A stretch of DNA of 64,000 nucleotides from an uncultured Bacilli bacterium. Lineage in GTDB: Bacteria; Bacillota_I; Bacilli_A; RF39; UBA660. This document shows positions 27,114 to 35,041 of the stretch, one piece after another (positions within the stretch are counted from its first letter, which is position 1; each line of letters begins with the position of its first letter). A model generated the notes under the pieces. It was not told the DNA's origin. It was given only the letters and a program-made list of their open reading frames with translations, and did not search any database. The stretch is from assembly GCA_910583745.1 (NCBI GenBank), contig CAJTZC010000001.1:62001-126000 (forward strand), given 5' to 3'. The position numbers and the translations under genes are program-made.

Positions 27114-28020
27114 GGGAGCCGCCCTCTATCAAGTTTAGAAAATAATTTTCTAGTGACTCTTCTTTTTCATGTATTTCTTCGACATCGAGGCTCGCTTTGG
27201 CGAGCTCTCTTAGAATCGTGGTGATATTTAGCTTTCCATAGATGTCGATGGTCTTCTCGTCGATGATTTCATACGAAAAACCTTTTTTCTCAAAGTAGTC
27301 GATGAATGTTTTGGCCTCTTGCACTTTTAACTCTATTTTTTTCTGTATCTTCTTTTCAAGTTCTTGTGCGCTTATCTCTTTTATGAGTGTGCCTCCATCC
27401 ATGAAACCATAATGGGTCGCGATTTTGGAAAGTTCATCTAAATAGTGACTAGAGATTAAAATCGTTATCCTCTTCTCTCTATTCAGTTTGAGAATTAACT
27501 CTCGCACTTCGACGATTCCTTGTGGGTCCAATCCGTTTATCGGTTCGTCCAAGATGAGGAAATCGGGGTTGTTCGCGAGGGATACGGCAATGCCGAGTCT
27601 CTGGCGCATACCTAGGGAAAAGTTTTTCACTTTCTTTTTGCCCGTATTCTCTAGGCCTACCAATTCCAATAGTTCGTCTATCCCATCGTTCGATGGCATT
27701 CCGACGAGTTTGTATTGCAGGAGGAGATTGTCTCTCGCCGTCAATTCTTGGTATAAGGATGGCGTCTCTATAATTGCCCCTATTCGCTTTCTTTCTAAGG
27801 TGATGTCGCGATTGTCATTCTCGATGCCGAAGAGTCTGTATCCTCCTTCGTCCGGTTTTTGGAGCCCGCAGATGACTCGTATCAAGGTCGTCTTTCCTGC
27901 TCCGTTTTTTCCTATCAATCCATAGATGGAACCTTCTTCGATGTGCATGTTTAAATTCGAGAGCGCTTTGAAGTCTTTGTATTTCTTCGTCATGTGCTCT
28001 GTCTCTAAAACTTTTTTCAT
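27106..28020 (-). CDS. ABC transporter ATP-binding protein (peptide/bacitracin-type)
   Basis: 304 residues. Walker A GKNGAGKTTLIR, Q-loop region around ETPSLYQELTARDN, signature FSLGMRQRLGIAVSLA, Walker B PDFLILDEPINGLDP and switch His in SSHYLDEL are intact. The C-terminal extension of about 90 residues is of the BcrA/NatA-like type. The frame opens at 28044, but AGAAAGGAG stands in front of ATG 28020, which I use. Pairs with the permease that overlaps its 3' end. The promoter region upstream holds three GTTAA boxes at 11-bp spacing. Confidence 0.93.
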   Translation of the reverse strand: MKKVLETEHMTKKYKDFKALSNLNMHIEEGSIYGLIGKNGAGKTTLIRVICGLQKPDEGGYRLFGIENDNRDITLERKRIGAIIETPSLYQELTARDNLLLQYKLVGMPSNDGIDELLELVGLENTGKKKVKNFSLGMRQRLGIAVSLANNPDFLILDEPINGLDPQGIVEVRELILKLNREKRITILISSHYLDELSKIATHYGFMDGGTLIKEISAQELEKKIQKKIELKVQEAKTFIDYFEKKGFSYEIIDEKTIDIYGKLNITTILRELAKASLDVEEIHEKEESLENYFLNLIEGGSHE

Positions 28021-28035
28021 ATTTTTTTCTCCTTT

Positions 28036-28097
28036 CTCTTCCATTTTAATAGAAAAGTATTAAGAAAATGGTTAATCGTTTGTTAATAATTTGTTAA
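28036..28097 (-). promoter_or_regulatory. probable response-regulator boxes and promoter
   Basis: Plus-strand GTTAA occurs at 28071, 28082 and 28093, exactly 11 bp apart, i.e. TTAAC-N6 repeats read toward the ABC gene. A -10-like TATTAA (28046-28051) lies 19 bases nearer the gene. Direct repeats spaced by one helical turn are typical of OmpR/PhoB-family sites, and the only such regulator here is encoded immediately upstream. The same GTTAA-N6-GTTAA pair occurs at 29606-29621. Confidence 0.6.
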
Positions 28098-28099
28098 AA

Positions 28100-28753
28100 T
28101 CACTCTTTTATCTTGAAGCCTACACCCCATATCGATTCGATGTATTCTTCTTCCGAGTAGAGGCGAATCTTTCTTCTGATGTTGCTCATGTGTACGCGGA
28201 GAGAATCTTCGTTGCAGTCTTCCGTGTCGGCTGCGATTAAGTCTAGAAGTTTCGATTTGGTCACGACGCTTTTGACATTTAACAGCAACTGTTTTATAAT
28301 CGCGTATTCGGTCTTGGTCAAGTTCACTTTCTTCCCTTTTACCAAGAGGGTATGGTTGTCCTTTACAAGTTTTAGGTCTTTATATTCCAGCGAATTGTTT
28401 TTATCGTTCATTCGGAGTTGGACTTTTATCCTCGCCAAAAGTTCGTCTCTGTCGAAGGGTTTTGTGATGTAATCGTTCGCGCCTTTCAAGAGGCATTCGA
28501 CTTTGTTTTCGGGGTCAACTTTGGCACTGAGAACGATGATGGGAATGTGGTTGGCTCTCTCTATCACAGCTTCTCCATTCAGACCTGGAAGCATTAAATC
28601 TAGGAGTATCAAATCCGGGGATTTTTTTTCTAAGAGCATGAGTGCTTCTGTCCCCGAGTAGGCATTTATGGTATCGTAATTCTCTTCCTCTAAGAGGTCT
28701 TTTAATATGCCGTGTATGCTCGTCTCGTCTTCTACTATCATTATCGTCTTCAA
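28100..28753 (-). CDS. OmpR/PhoB-family response regulator
   Basis: 217 residues. The receiver domain has acidic pocket IVEDE, phosphoacceptor Asp52 in LILLDLMLPG, Thr/Ser and Lys switch residues (VLSAK, YITKPFDRDEL). The C-terminal winged helix shows LTKTEYAIIKQLL and DSLRVHMSNIRRKI followed by SIWGVGFKI. Encoded between a permease gene and the ABC-permease-kinase operon, so it is most likely phosphorylated by the kinase at 25389-26270 and activates the two promoters carrying GTTAA direct repeats. Confidence 0.95.
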   Translation of the reverse strand: MKTIMIVEDETSIHGILKDLLEEENYDTINAYSGTEALMLLEKKSPDLILLDLMLPGLNGEAVIERANHIPIIVLSAKVDPENKVECLLKGANDYITKPFDRDELLARIKVQLRMNDKNNSLEYKDLKLVKDNHTLLVKGKKVNLTKTEYAIIKQLLLNVKSVVTKSKLLDLIAADTEDCNEDSLRVHMSNIRRKIRLYSEEEYIESIWGVGFKIKE

Positions 28754-28799
28754 TCTGTTCGCTTCTTTCTAGTCATTATTATAGCACAATCCGGTCTTT

Positions 28800-29546
28800 T
28801 TATTGCAGATGCTTTTTATCGAATATATAGAGACCAAAGCTAGTCGTGAAAAGGAAGAGAATCGCCGAATAGAGACACATCGTTTTGAGGTCTCCTCTCA
28901 GATTGGTCAGTTGAAAAGCCTGTCCTGACGGGATGAAGTCGTAGATAAATTTTAGAATGGTTTTTTGCACTCCCGAAGAATTGGCGATTTTATGAGAGAG
29001 ATTGCTCGTGATTAGGAACGCCCATATTTTGAGGGAAAGCGCAACGATGGAAGAGGCTGATTTGCTCGAGATGTTCATCGTGATGAACGTATAGACCGAT
29101 GCAAAGGAGACACTTAGCAAAAGAGAGGTCCCCATCATATAGAGAACTGTTTCGACTGGAGTGGTCACACTGAACAGGAATATGGTCCCTGTCAATAGGA
29201 TAGCTCCTATGAAGACAAAGTCGAATACGACGGCAACGAGACTACACGTGATGAGGTTCGATAAATAGATGTTCGTCCTGGAATGTCCACATATCAATTT
29301 GTTTCTGAGTGTTCCATTTCCGTATTCTGTTCCCACGAAGTTGGCGGTGAATATGGCGACCAAGATGCCTCCGATGACATTGAATGAGAAAAGGACTGCC
29401 CCCACTTCGTTTTCACAATTTACACAGTTCGGCAAGTAGTTGTTGAAATAAAAATAGATGCCCAAGAAAAACATTCCAACCAGTATGAGCCAAAAAGCCT
29501 TCTCTTTTTTTAAGCGATAGAAGTTGGTCATTAAAAGTCTGTGCAT
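28800..29546 (-). CDS. ABC transporter permease, paralogue of 26289-27113
   Basis: 248 residues, six hydrophobic segments. Start LLMTNFYRLKKEKAFWLILV and the loop GTEYGNGTLRNKLICGHSR match the other permease of the cluster. No second ATPase gene lies directly next to it, so it may share the ATPase at 27106-28020, possibly forming a heteromeric exporter. Its promoter region has its own GTTAA repeats. The response-regulator gene follows 46 bases downstream. Confidence 0.83.
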   Translation of the reverse strand: MHRLLMTNFYRLKKEKAFWLILVGMFFLGIYFYFNNYLPNCVNCENEVGAVLFSFNVIGGILVAIFTANFVGTEYGNGTLRNKLICGHSRTNIYLSNLITCSLVAVVFDFVFIGAILLTGTIFLFSVTTPVETVLYMMGTSLLLSVSFASVYTFITMNISSKSASSIVALSLKIWAFLITSNLSHKIANSSGVQKTILKFIYDFIPSGQAFQLTNLRGDLKTMCLYSAILFLFTTSFGLYIFDKKHLQ

Positions 29547-29566
29547 AGATAATACCTCCTGATTTT

Positions 29567-29621
29567 ATTGTAAAATAAAAATGTTAAGAAATCTATAAAT
29601 GATTTGTTAACATTGTGTTAA
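29567..29621 (-). promoter_or_regulatory. second set of response-regulator boxes with promoter
   Basis: GTTAA on the plus strand at 29583, 29606 and 29617; the last two are 11 bp apart as at 28082-28097, and the first is 23 bp away. A -10-like TACAAT lies at 29567-29572, 21 bases before the permease ATG. The order and spacing suggest the same regulator controls the permease-regulator unit, giving autoregulation. Confidence 0.52.
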
Positions 29622-29642
29622 GATTTTAAATGCTCTCTTTAC

Positions 29643-30365
29643 TTAGGCAATCTCGATAGTACTGATTAAATCGAGGACCTTTTCTTTTGAGAAATATCCC
29701 TTGTTTTTGAAAGTGATGATGTATTTTTTGTCTCCTGCGATGAGATTTACTTCGTATTTGTCGTCGTTCTCCACCACGTAGCCTGTGTACTTCCCTTCTA
29801 TACTATGGAATTGGCCATCGACCAAAAGATTGTCTTTTAAGTAGCGCACTGCATACGATTCTTCGATTTCTTTTGTGCTCGTGAAAAGGTTTACTTTTTC
29901 TTCTTTCCATTCGATGAGGTATTTTATGAACTCGATGTCGTTTTTAAATTTGTGTGCGTCCATAAACTTTTTTATGCTCTTTTCCGCTTTGGTTTCTTTG
30001 CCCAAATTTGTAAAGTTTTCGACTAAGCTTCCCGTGAAACTCTTCGATTGAAGGTAACTCCATCCCGTGTTGCCTATCCCTTCCTCGTTCTTTAAAACGT
30101 ATACGATATCTTTACTGTCTTCGTCTGTCTTTTTCTCAAATTGCGAAAACTCATTTTTTATTTTGATGTCTCCTAAGGTGAGGTACTCTGAAGGGTCCAA
30201 GGTTTTAGAATCGATTTTCCAAGTCTCACTCTCTATTAAGTGCATGTCTTTCTCACTGGTATATTTGTATCTATTGAGAACGGAATATTTGTATCCGAAT
30301 AGAATGCCTCCCAGCACCAATAGTCCTATTATCGTTATTATTAAGATTGTATTTTTCTTTTTCAT
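29643..30365 (-). CDS. membrane-anchored extracytoplasmic protein, unrecognised
   Basis: 240 residues with one N-terminal membrane segment (TILIITIIGLLVLGGILFGY) and a mixed alpha/beta domain outside the cell. The end of the domain (KYEVNLIAGDKKYIITFKNKG) looks like a cystatin-type strand pair. The frame can start at 30377, but TGGAG is correctly spaced for ATG 30365. It follows the fused ABC transporter gene by 21 bases and is probably in its operon, so an accessory role for that transporter is plausible. No family recognised. Confidence 0.62.
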   Translation of the reverse strand: MKKKNTILIITIIGLLVLGGILFGYKYSVLNRYKYTSEKDMHLIESETWKIDSKTLDPSEYLTLGDIKIKNEFSQFEKKTDEDSKDIVYVLKNEEGIGNTGWSYLQSKSFTGSLVENFTNLGKETKAEKSIKKFMDAHKFKNDIEFIKYLIEWKEEKVNLFTSTKEIEESYAVRYLKDNLLVDGQFHSIEGKYTGYVVENDDKYEVNLIAGDKKYIITFKNKGYFSKEKVLDLISTIEIA

Positions 30366-30386
30366 TTTTAACTCCATTTTCTTTTT

Positions 30387-32981
30387 TTAATTCATTTTGA
30401 TTGCGTCAATCGGTTTTATTTTGTGCAGGCGAATTATCGGCAGTATAGAGCTTATCACGAGTGAGAACAGTATGGCCCATATCATGAACCCGATAATCGA
30501 CGGGTCGTACGAAAACATCCTCATGAAGAATTGCATGCTGTTCGTGACATAGATGTTCGCCAAGTTTATCAGTGAGTATGTCAATCCCGTCGAGAGGACG
30601 AATACGGTGAAACTTATCAATAAATTTTCTATGAGAAAGATGTCGATACAGTCTTTTAGTCTTACTCCGAGCGAACTGAGAATTCCTATCTTTCTCTTGT
30701 TGAAACTGATGCTCGTGTAGATAAAGTTGGACAAAAGTGCGACGGCGAATAAGAGTAAAATTATCGTGACAAATTGCAAAATGACTTTCAGTTTTTTCAC
30801 GACTTTGGTCGTTGTAGCTATAACTTCTGAATATTTGGTCGTGACGGATAACATGGCATCGCTTTTAAGAAATGTTAGCATCTCCTCTAATTTTTCTTCG
30901 CGATGTTCATAGATGTTTATGCCCGTCGTCACTTGGTTGGGTAACACATATTTTTGGAACGGCTCACCTACTCGAGAGTGCATTTCCATCACATCGTTCA
31001 TGAGACCTACTATTTTCAATGTATGGTGTTCTTCGCGATTCTCACTTACGATTTTATATACGTCTATCATTTCTGCATCGATGGCATTTTCAAACATTCC
31101 ATTGTTTATCATGAGAGACTCGAGAATGTCCATCTCTATTTTGTTATCGTCCGGCTTTTTAGGTGGCTCGATGGAGAGATTCGGATTCTCTTCTATTTTT
31201 TTGTTGTAGGAATACATTTCATCTTTGTATTTTAGAAGGGCTTCGCTCCATTCTTTTTCATATCTCAAAGTGAATTCTTCTTTAAACAGTTCTCTCAATG
31301 TGTATCGAGAAAGCAATATTTCGTCGTCTTTTAATTCGTTTATTTTTTTTATTCCCTCTTTCGTCAACGCTTCCTTTTCTTCGTTAAACACTGCGAGCAA
31401 GGAAATATAGGTCATTTTATCGTTATAAGTGAGTATGTTTGGAAAGAGGTCTTCTTTTATTTTGGAATTGCTTTTGAGTTCTAAAAGGTCAAAAAATTTT
31501 GTATTGACGATGACTTTTTGTGTATCTTGGACATCATCATTTGTTTTGAAATAGTTTCTTTCAAATTCTTGGTAGAGCTTTGTGGGGTGTGTCATTAAAT
31601 AATTGTAGCTTTCTTTTTTTAAGCTTTCGTACTTTGCCAACGACTTGTCTTTGACGTAGCCTCTGATAGTCAGTTCGGTGTCTTCAAAAGGAAAGGAAAA
31701 GCCTATCACTGCCTCTTTGTTTTCAAATTCTTTCTCTACTTCTTTCTCATTTTCTTTATAAGTGAACGTCCTCGAGGTCATTAAATCGGCGACGATTTCC
31801 GGTATTAAGATTTCGTTTTTCTCCTCAGGGAATGTACCCACAATGTCTAATGTATGCATGAGCTCGTCCGTATACACATCAAAGTAAAGTGGATTTCGGT
31901 CTAAAAAACTTTGCGCATAGAAAGCGTTGTCTTTTAATTCTTCTTTTAATCCTGAGAAGAACCCATCCAAGCCATATTCTGTATCTTTCGCGGTGATATA
32001 ACTCGAATATATTTTGGGAGAGGCAATATTTTCATTTATGTACGTAATGTATTTGTCGTTGAGAATTCTATTTAACCCAAAACCGGATTTTTTTTGTACA
32101 TAGATTTTGTTTACGTTTTCTTTTACTAAGGTTTCAGCATGGACTTTTTCTTCTACATATCCGTTTAAGCTGTTGGACAATCCGTAGCTGACGAAGGCCA
32201 CGATGGAAAGGACAATCGTAAGGACTAATCTTAACTTTCGGTGTTTCAGATTGGCGAGGGAGAGTTTCAATTTATTTGCCATCGACAACTTTTTTGATTT
32301 GAGTTCGATTTGAGAAGTCGGTTCGTCGTCTATGATAGTCGGTTCGGTGGCCACTTCTCCATCGACGATTCTGACTATATTTTTGCTGTATTTTAGAGCG
32401 CTTTCTTCGTCATGTGTGACGACGAGGACGAGTGTCTTTTCGGAAATCTTTTTTAAGATTTTAAATACTTCTTCGCTGTTTGTCGAATCTAAATTACCGG
32501 TCGGTTCATCGCATAACAATATCTTCGGCTCTTTGATTAAAGCTCTTGCGATGGACACTCTTTGCTTTTCGCCTCCTGAAATTTTTGAAGCTTCGTTGTC
32601 TTTTATCTGTGCCACTTCAAAATAATTGAGAATTTTTTCAACTCTCTGTTTATCGGGCTCGATTAATGAAATATTCTCAGAAACTGTCAATTCATCGATT
32701 AAGTTGTAGTCTTGAAAGACAAAGCCCATATAGGTACTTCTATAAGCAGTCATCTCTTTCTTATTCCATTTTGTTATATCTTTTCCATTTAAAAGTATCA
32801 CACCCGAAGTGGCTCCATCTAGCCCTCCGATTATGTTGAGCAGAGTCGATTTGCCACTTCCGCTTTTTCCAAGGATGAAGACTAAGCCTCTGTCTGGAAA
32901 CGTCAGCGAGACATCTTTGAGGACCTGGCGAGCCATTTTCTTTTTCCCATAAACTTTGTTCACATTTTTTAAAACCAACAT
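30387..32981 (-). CDS. fused ABC transporter, ATPase plus FtsX-like permease (MacB-like)
   Basis: 864 residues. Residues 1-220 form the ATPase of the LolD/MacB class: Walker A GKSGSGKSTLLN, signature KISGGEKQRVSIARAL, Walker B ILLCDEPTGNLD and switch THDEE. After a linker, one membrane segment (LVLTIVLSIVAFVSYGLS) precedes a large extracytoplasmic domain of about 430 residues, and three FtsX segments close the chain (VTIILLLFAVALLSNFIY, the ENLL segment, FMIWAILFSLVISSILPI). Such fused transporters usually move or sense peptides or lipids mechanically. The upstream neighbour is a degraded ISL3 element. Confidence 0.9.
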   Translation of the reverse strand: MLVLKNVNKVYGKKKMARQVLKDVSLTFPDRGLVFILGKSGSGKSTLLNIIGGLDGATSGVILLNGKDITKWNKKEMTAYRSTYMGFVFQDYNLIDELTVSENISLIEPDKQRVEKILNYFEVAQIKDNEASKISGGEKQRVSIARALIKEPKILLCDEPTGNLDSTNSEEVFKILKKISEKTLVLVVTHDEESALKYSKNIVRIVDGEVATEPTIIDDEPTSQIELKSKKLSMANKLKLSLANLKHRKLRLVLTIVLSIVAFVSYGLSNSLNGYVEEKVHAETLVKENVNKIYVQKKSGFGLNRILNDKYITYINENIASPKIYSSYITAKDTEYGLDGFFSGLKEELKDNAFYAQSFLDRNPLYFDVYTDELMHTLDIVGTFPEEKNEILIPEIVADLMTSRTFTYKENEKEVEKEFENKEAVIGFSFPFEDTELTIRGYVKDKSLAKYESLKKESYNYLMTHPTKLYQEFERNYFKTNDDVQDTQKVIVNTKFFDLLELKSNSKIKEDLFPNILTYNDKMTYISLLAVFNEEKEALTKEGIKKINELKDDEILLSRYTLRELFKEEFTLRYEKEWSEALLKYKDEMYSYNKKIEENPNLSIEPPKKPDDNKIEMDILESLMINNGMFENAIDAEMIDVYKIVSENREEHHTLKIVGLMNDVMEMHSRVGEPFQKYVLPNQVTTGINIYEHREEKLEEMLTFLKSDAMLSVTTKYSEVIATTTKVVKKLKVILQFVTIILLLFAVALLSNFIYTSISFNKRKIGILSSLGVRLKDCIDIFLIENLLISFTVFVLSTGLTYSLINLANIYVTNSMQFFMRMFSYDPSIIGFMIWAILFSLVISSILPIIRLHKIKPIDAIKMN

Positions 32982-33018
32982 TTTTTATCCTACTTTCATT
33001 GCTATTTTATCATATTAA

Positions 33019-33294
33019 GACAAACATTTTAGGTGGTTTGCCAAGTTACTAGATGAGTATTTCGAAGTTATAATAGCACATGCTACTTACAATATATCTT
33101 CTGGTAAAATCGAAGGTATTAATAACAAAATTAAAACTCTATGAAGACAAGGTTATGGCTATCCTGATGGCGAATACTTCTTCTTAAAGTTATTTGATAT
33201 TTCTAGGATTTCCTATGTCAGAAATGTTAAATCCCACAAGATTTGTGATTTGAGCCATAATTTCATACTATCTGTATTTGTCTTATTAAAATAA
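33019..33294 (+). pseudogene. ISL3-family transposase, C-terminal remnant
   Basis: A plus-strand frame with no start gives the diagnostic C-terminus of IS204/IS1001/IS1096/IS1165 (ISL3) transposases: SSGKIEGINNKIKTL, then RQGYGYPDGEYFFLKLFDIS and VKSHKICD. A TGA at 33142 replaces an expected Arg codon between KTL and RQG, and the rest of the gene is absent, so it is inactive. TTAAGACAAA at the left and TTTGTCTTAT at the right edge form an imperfect inverted pair. It marks the border where the host-like ABC region changes to the AT-rich 33-37 kb patch. Confidence 0.8.
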
Positions 33295-33296
33295 TA

Positions 33297-33346
33297 AAAA
33301 AAGAGATTTTAAACAAAATTATCTATTTTTGCAACAGTCTCTTTTC
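33297..33346 (-). terminator. possible terminator of the secreted peptidase gene
   Basis: AAAAGAGA (33299-33306) can pair with TCTCTTTT (33338-33345), with seven A on the left giving a T-run on the minus strand. The loop is long (31 bases), so this is a weak call. It lies nine bases beyond the peptidase stop. Confidence 0.35.
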
Positions 33347-33354
33347 ATGTTTTT

Positions 33355-34758
33355 TTATTCTATCTCTGTTTTGAATCTATTACCATCTATGTAAGTATTA
33401 TCAATCTTCTCGCTTTGGTCTAAAATGTAATATAGTTTGCTTTCGTTAAAATCATAATAATATCTTTCGGTGTATGCAATAGTATTATCAGATAACGATA
33501 GTTTATTAATCGTATTATTTTTATTTAAGACCTTTGAAGACTTTAAATTTATTTCATTTGTGTTTAAAAGCGCTTTTTCTTTTTTATTACTTTCAAACTC
33601 TGAAATTTTTTTAGATAGAGCTTCTGCTTTCACTTTTTCAATATTTTTAATATTTTGTTTTTTTATACCACCTAAAGTGATGCTCTCTACTTTGTTATCT
33701 TCAATATTTACTAAGTATCCCTTGTTTGTTTCTATAGCACCAATATAATAAATAAATGTAATCGTTCCATATTTTTTTTCAGTGTTAATGACATTATGTG
33801 AAATTTTATAATTTTTAATGTTAAATTCGTTATCATAATTTTTAATGTTACTTATAATTTTCTCTAAATTGTTTTCATTAAAGTTGATTATATCGAATTC
33901 TAATTCTTTGTCAATATCTAAAACAACATAATTTTTTTCTATTGGCGCAGAAAATTTTTCTCTTTCTTTTTCAGACATAGTGGAAGGCGGTACTGATTCT
34001 TTGTTTGCGAAATCGGTTAATGAAGTTTGTTCAGTAGTTTGTCTAATACTTTTTTTCAAAGTTCCTAACGATATAGACGTATCACCAGCAGTAACAACAA
34101 AGTTTTGTAATGAAGTTCCCAAATATGCTGTGTTAGCCGCTTTTATTGAATAATCAATTGACCAGCCATTACCTAATAGTGAGTTGTATCTTTTTAACCA
34201 TTCTGATTCTTGTCTGCTAAAAATTTCATTTCTAAATCCTACAGATGCTTTTGCTCCTTGAGCAACAGCTTTTGTCATTAAGTTATTATCACCTCTTCCA
34301 CTATTACAATTCACAAAAGTTATTAATTTTGTGTTTTTCATATCTCTTCCATTAAGTCCTGCAAAGGTCCAAGTTTGGTTGTATTCATCTGTACTTGTAA
34401 CCCCATTATTATAAATACTTATTCCTGTACGATAATTATTGGTGTTTTTATATACTGTTTCTACATGGTCCGGTCCACCATGTCCATTAATAAAATAAAT
34501 TTGCGAGTTACCAAGCCTTGTACTTTTTATATAGTTATAATCAGCCTGATTATTGTAATAAGATGAATAGTTAGCGAGCCATCCGTATGTATCTGCTGCT
34601 ATAAGAACATTTTGAGTAAAGTCCGAACCTGCTTTTGTCACTCCCTGAGGCCATTTTGAACCAACGCTATATGCTGTACTAGCTTGGCAATGGGATATTA
34701 AAGTACCCGTTGCAATTAATGTAATTGCAAAATTGTAAAATATTTTCTTTTTCTTCAT
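33355..34758 (-). CDS. secreted clan-CD-like cysteine peptidase
   Basis: 467 residues with a Sec signal (KKKK, hydrophobic FAITLIATGTLI, cleavage after CQA). The mature N-terminal domain has the two hallmarks of clan CD peptidases (caspase/gingipain/clostripain fold): His93 in YFINGHGGPDH at the end of one strand and Cys151 in ITFVNCNSGRGDN after the next. This is followed by MTKAVAQGAKASVGF, as in families where a Gly-Ala segment closes the pocket. The C-terminal 230 residues are charged, Asn/Lys-rich and beta-type and may be an inhibitory or binding domain. The gene is AT-richer than its left neighbours and is next to a membrane Xre regulator. The specificity is unknown. Confidence 0.68.
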   Translation of the reverse strand: MKKKKIFYNFAITLIATGTLISHCQASTAYSVGSKWPQGVTKAGSDFTQNVLIAADTYGWLANYSSYYNNQADYNYIKSTRLGNSQIYFINGHGGPDHVETVYKNTNNYRTGISIYNNGVTSTDEYNQTWTFAGLNGRDMKNTKLITFVNCNSGRGDNNLMTKAVAQGAKASVGFRNEIFSRQESEWLKRYNSLLGNGWSIDYSIKAANTAYLGTSLQNFVVTAGDTSISLGTLKKSIRQTTEQTSLTDFANKESVPPSTMSEKEREKFSAPIEKNYVVLDIDKELEFDIINFNENNLEKIISNIKNYDNEFNIKNYKISHNVINTEKKYGTITFIYYIGAIETNKGYLVNIEDNKVESITLGGIKKQNIKNIEKVKAEALSKKISEFESNKKEKALLNTNEINLKSSKVLNKNNTINKLSLSDNTIAYTERYYYDFNESKLYYILDQSEKIDNTYIDGNRFKTEIE

Positions 34759-34871
34759 AAATTCTTCTCCATTTTTTATTTTTATTATTTTAATTTTTTG
34801 TTATATTTTATATTATCTACCTCCTAATAGTTTTCAATTTACCATGGATTATTGAAAATCTGTGACTATTT

Positions 34872-34896
34872 ATAACAATCGCAAAGCGATTGTTAT
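34872..34896. repeat. 11-bp perfect palindrome upstream of the peptidase gene
   Basis: ATAACAATCGC-AAA-GCGATTGTTAT, 113 bases before the peptidase ATG. It could be an operator for the adjacent Xre regulator or an RNA hairpin. The rest of 34759-34990 is A/T-rich without genes. Confidence 0.55.
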
Positions 34897-34990
34897 TCAA
34901 TTATTTATTGATATAATTATTTTTCTACTTATATCTAAGTTTTTTTAAAATAATATCCTGTCTTTTCTTTTTTATCATAGTCTACTTAAG

Positions 34991-35041
34991 AAAAAAAAGA
35001 AAGCGATTTTCTATTGCTTTTGCGCAATTTATAATCGCTTT
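34991..35041 (-). terminator. terminator of the membrane Xre gene
   Basis: AAAGCGATT (35000-35008) pairs with AATCGCTTT (35033-35041), with an inner GCAAA/TTTGC pairing possible in the loop, and eight T follow on the minus strand. The outer arm overlaps the gene's stop codon. Confidence 0.65.

Noticed and set aside
34861..35041. CRISPR-like or attachment-site repeats near the GCGATT palindromes
   Set aside because: Only two unrelated hairpins sharing GCGATT; no regular spacing, no integrase gene and no tRNA nearby.
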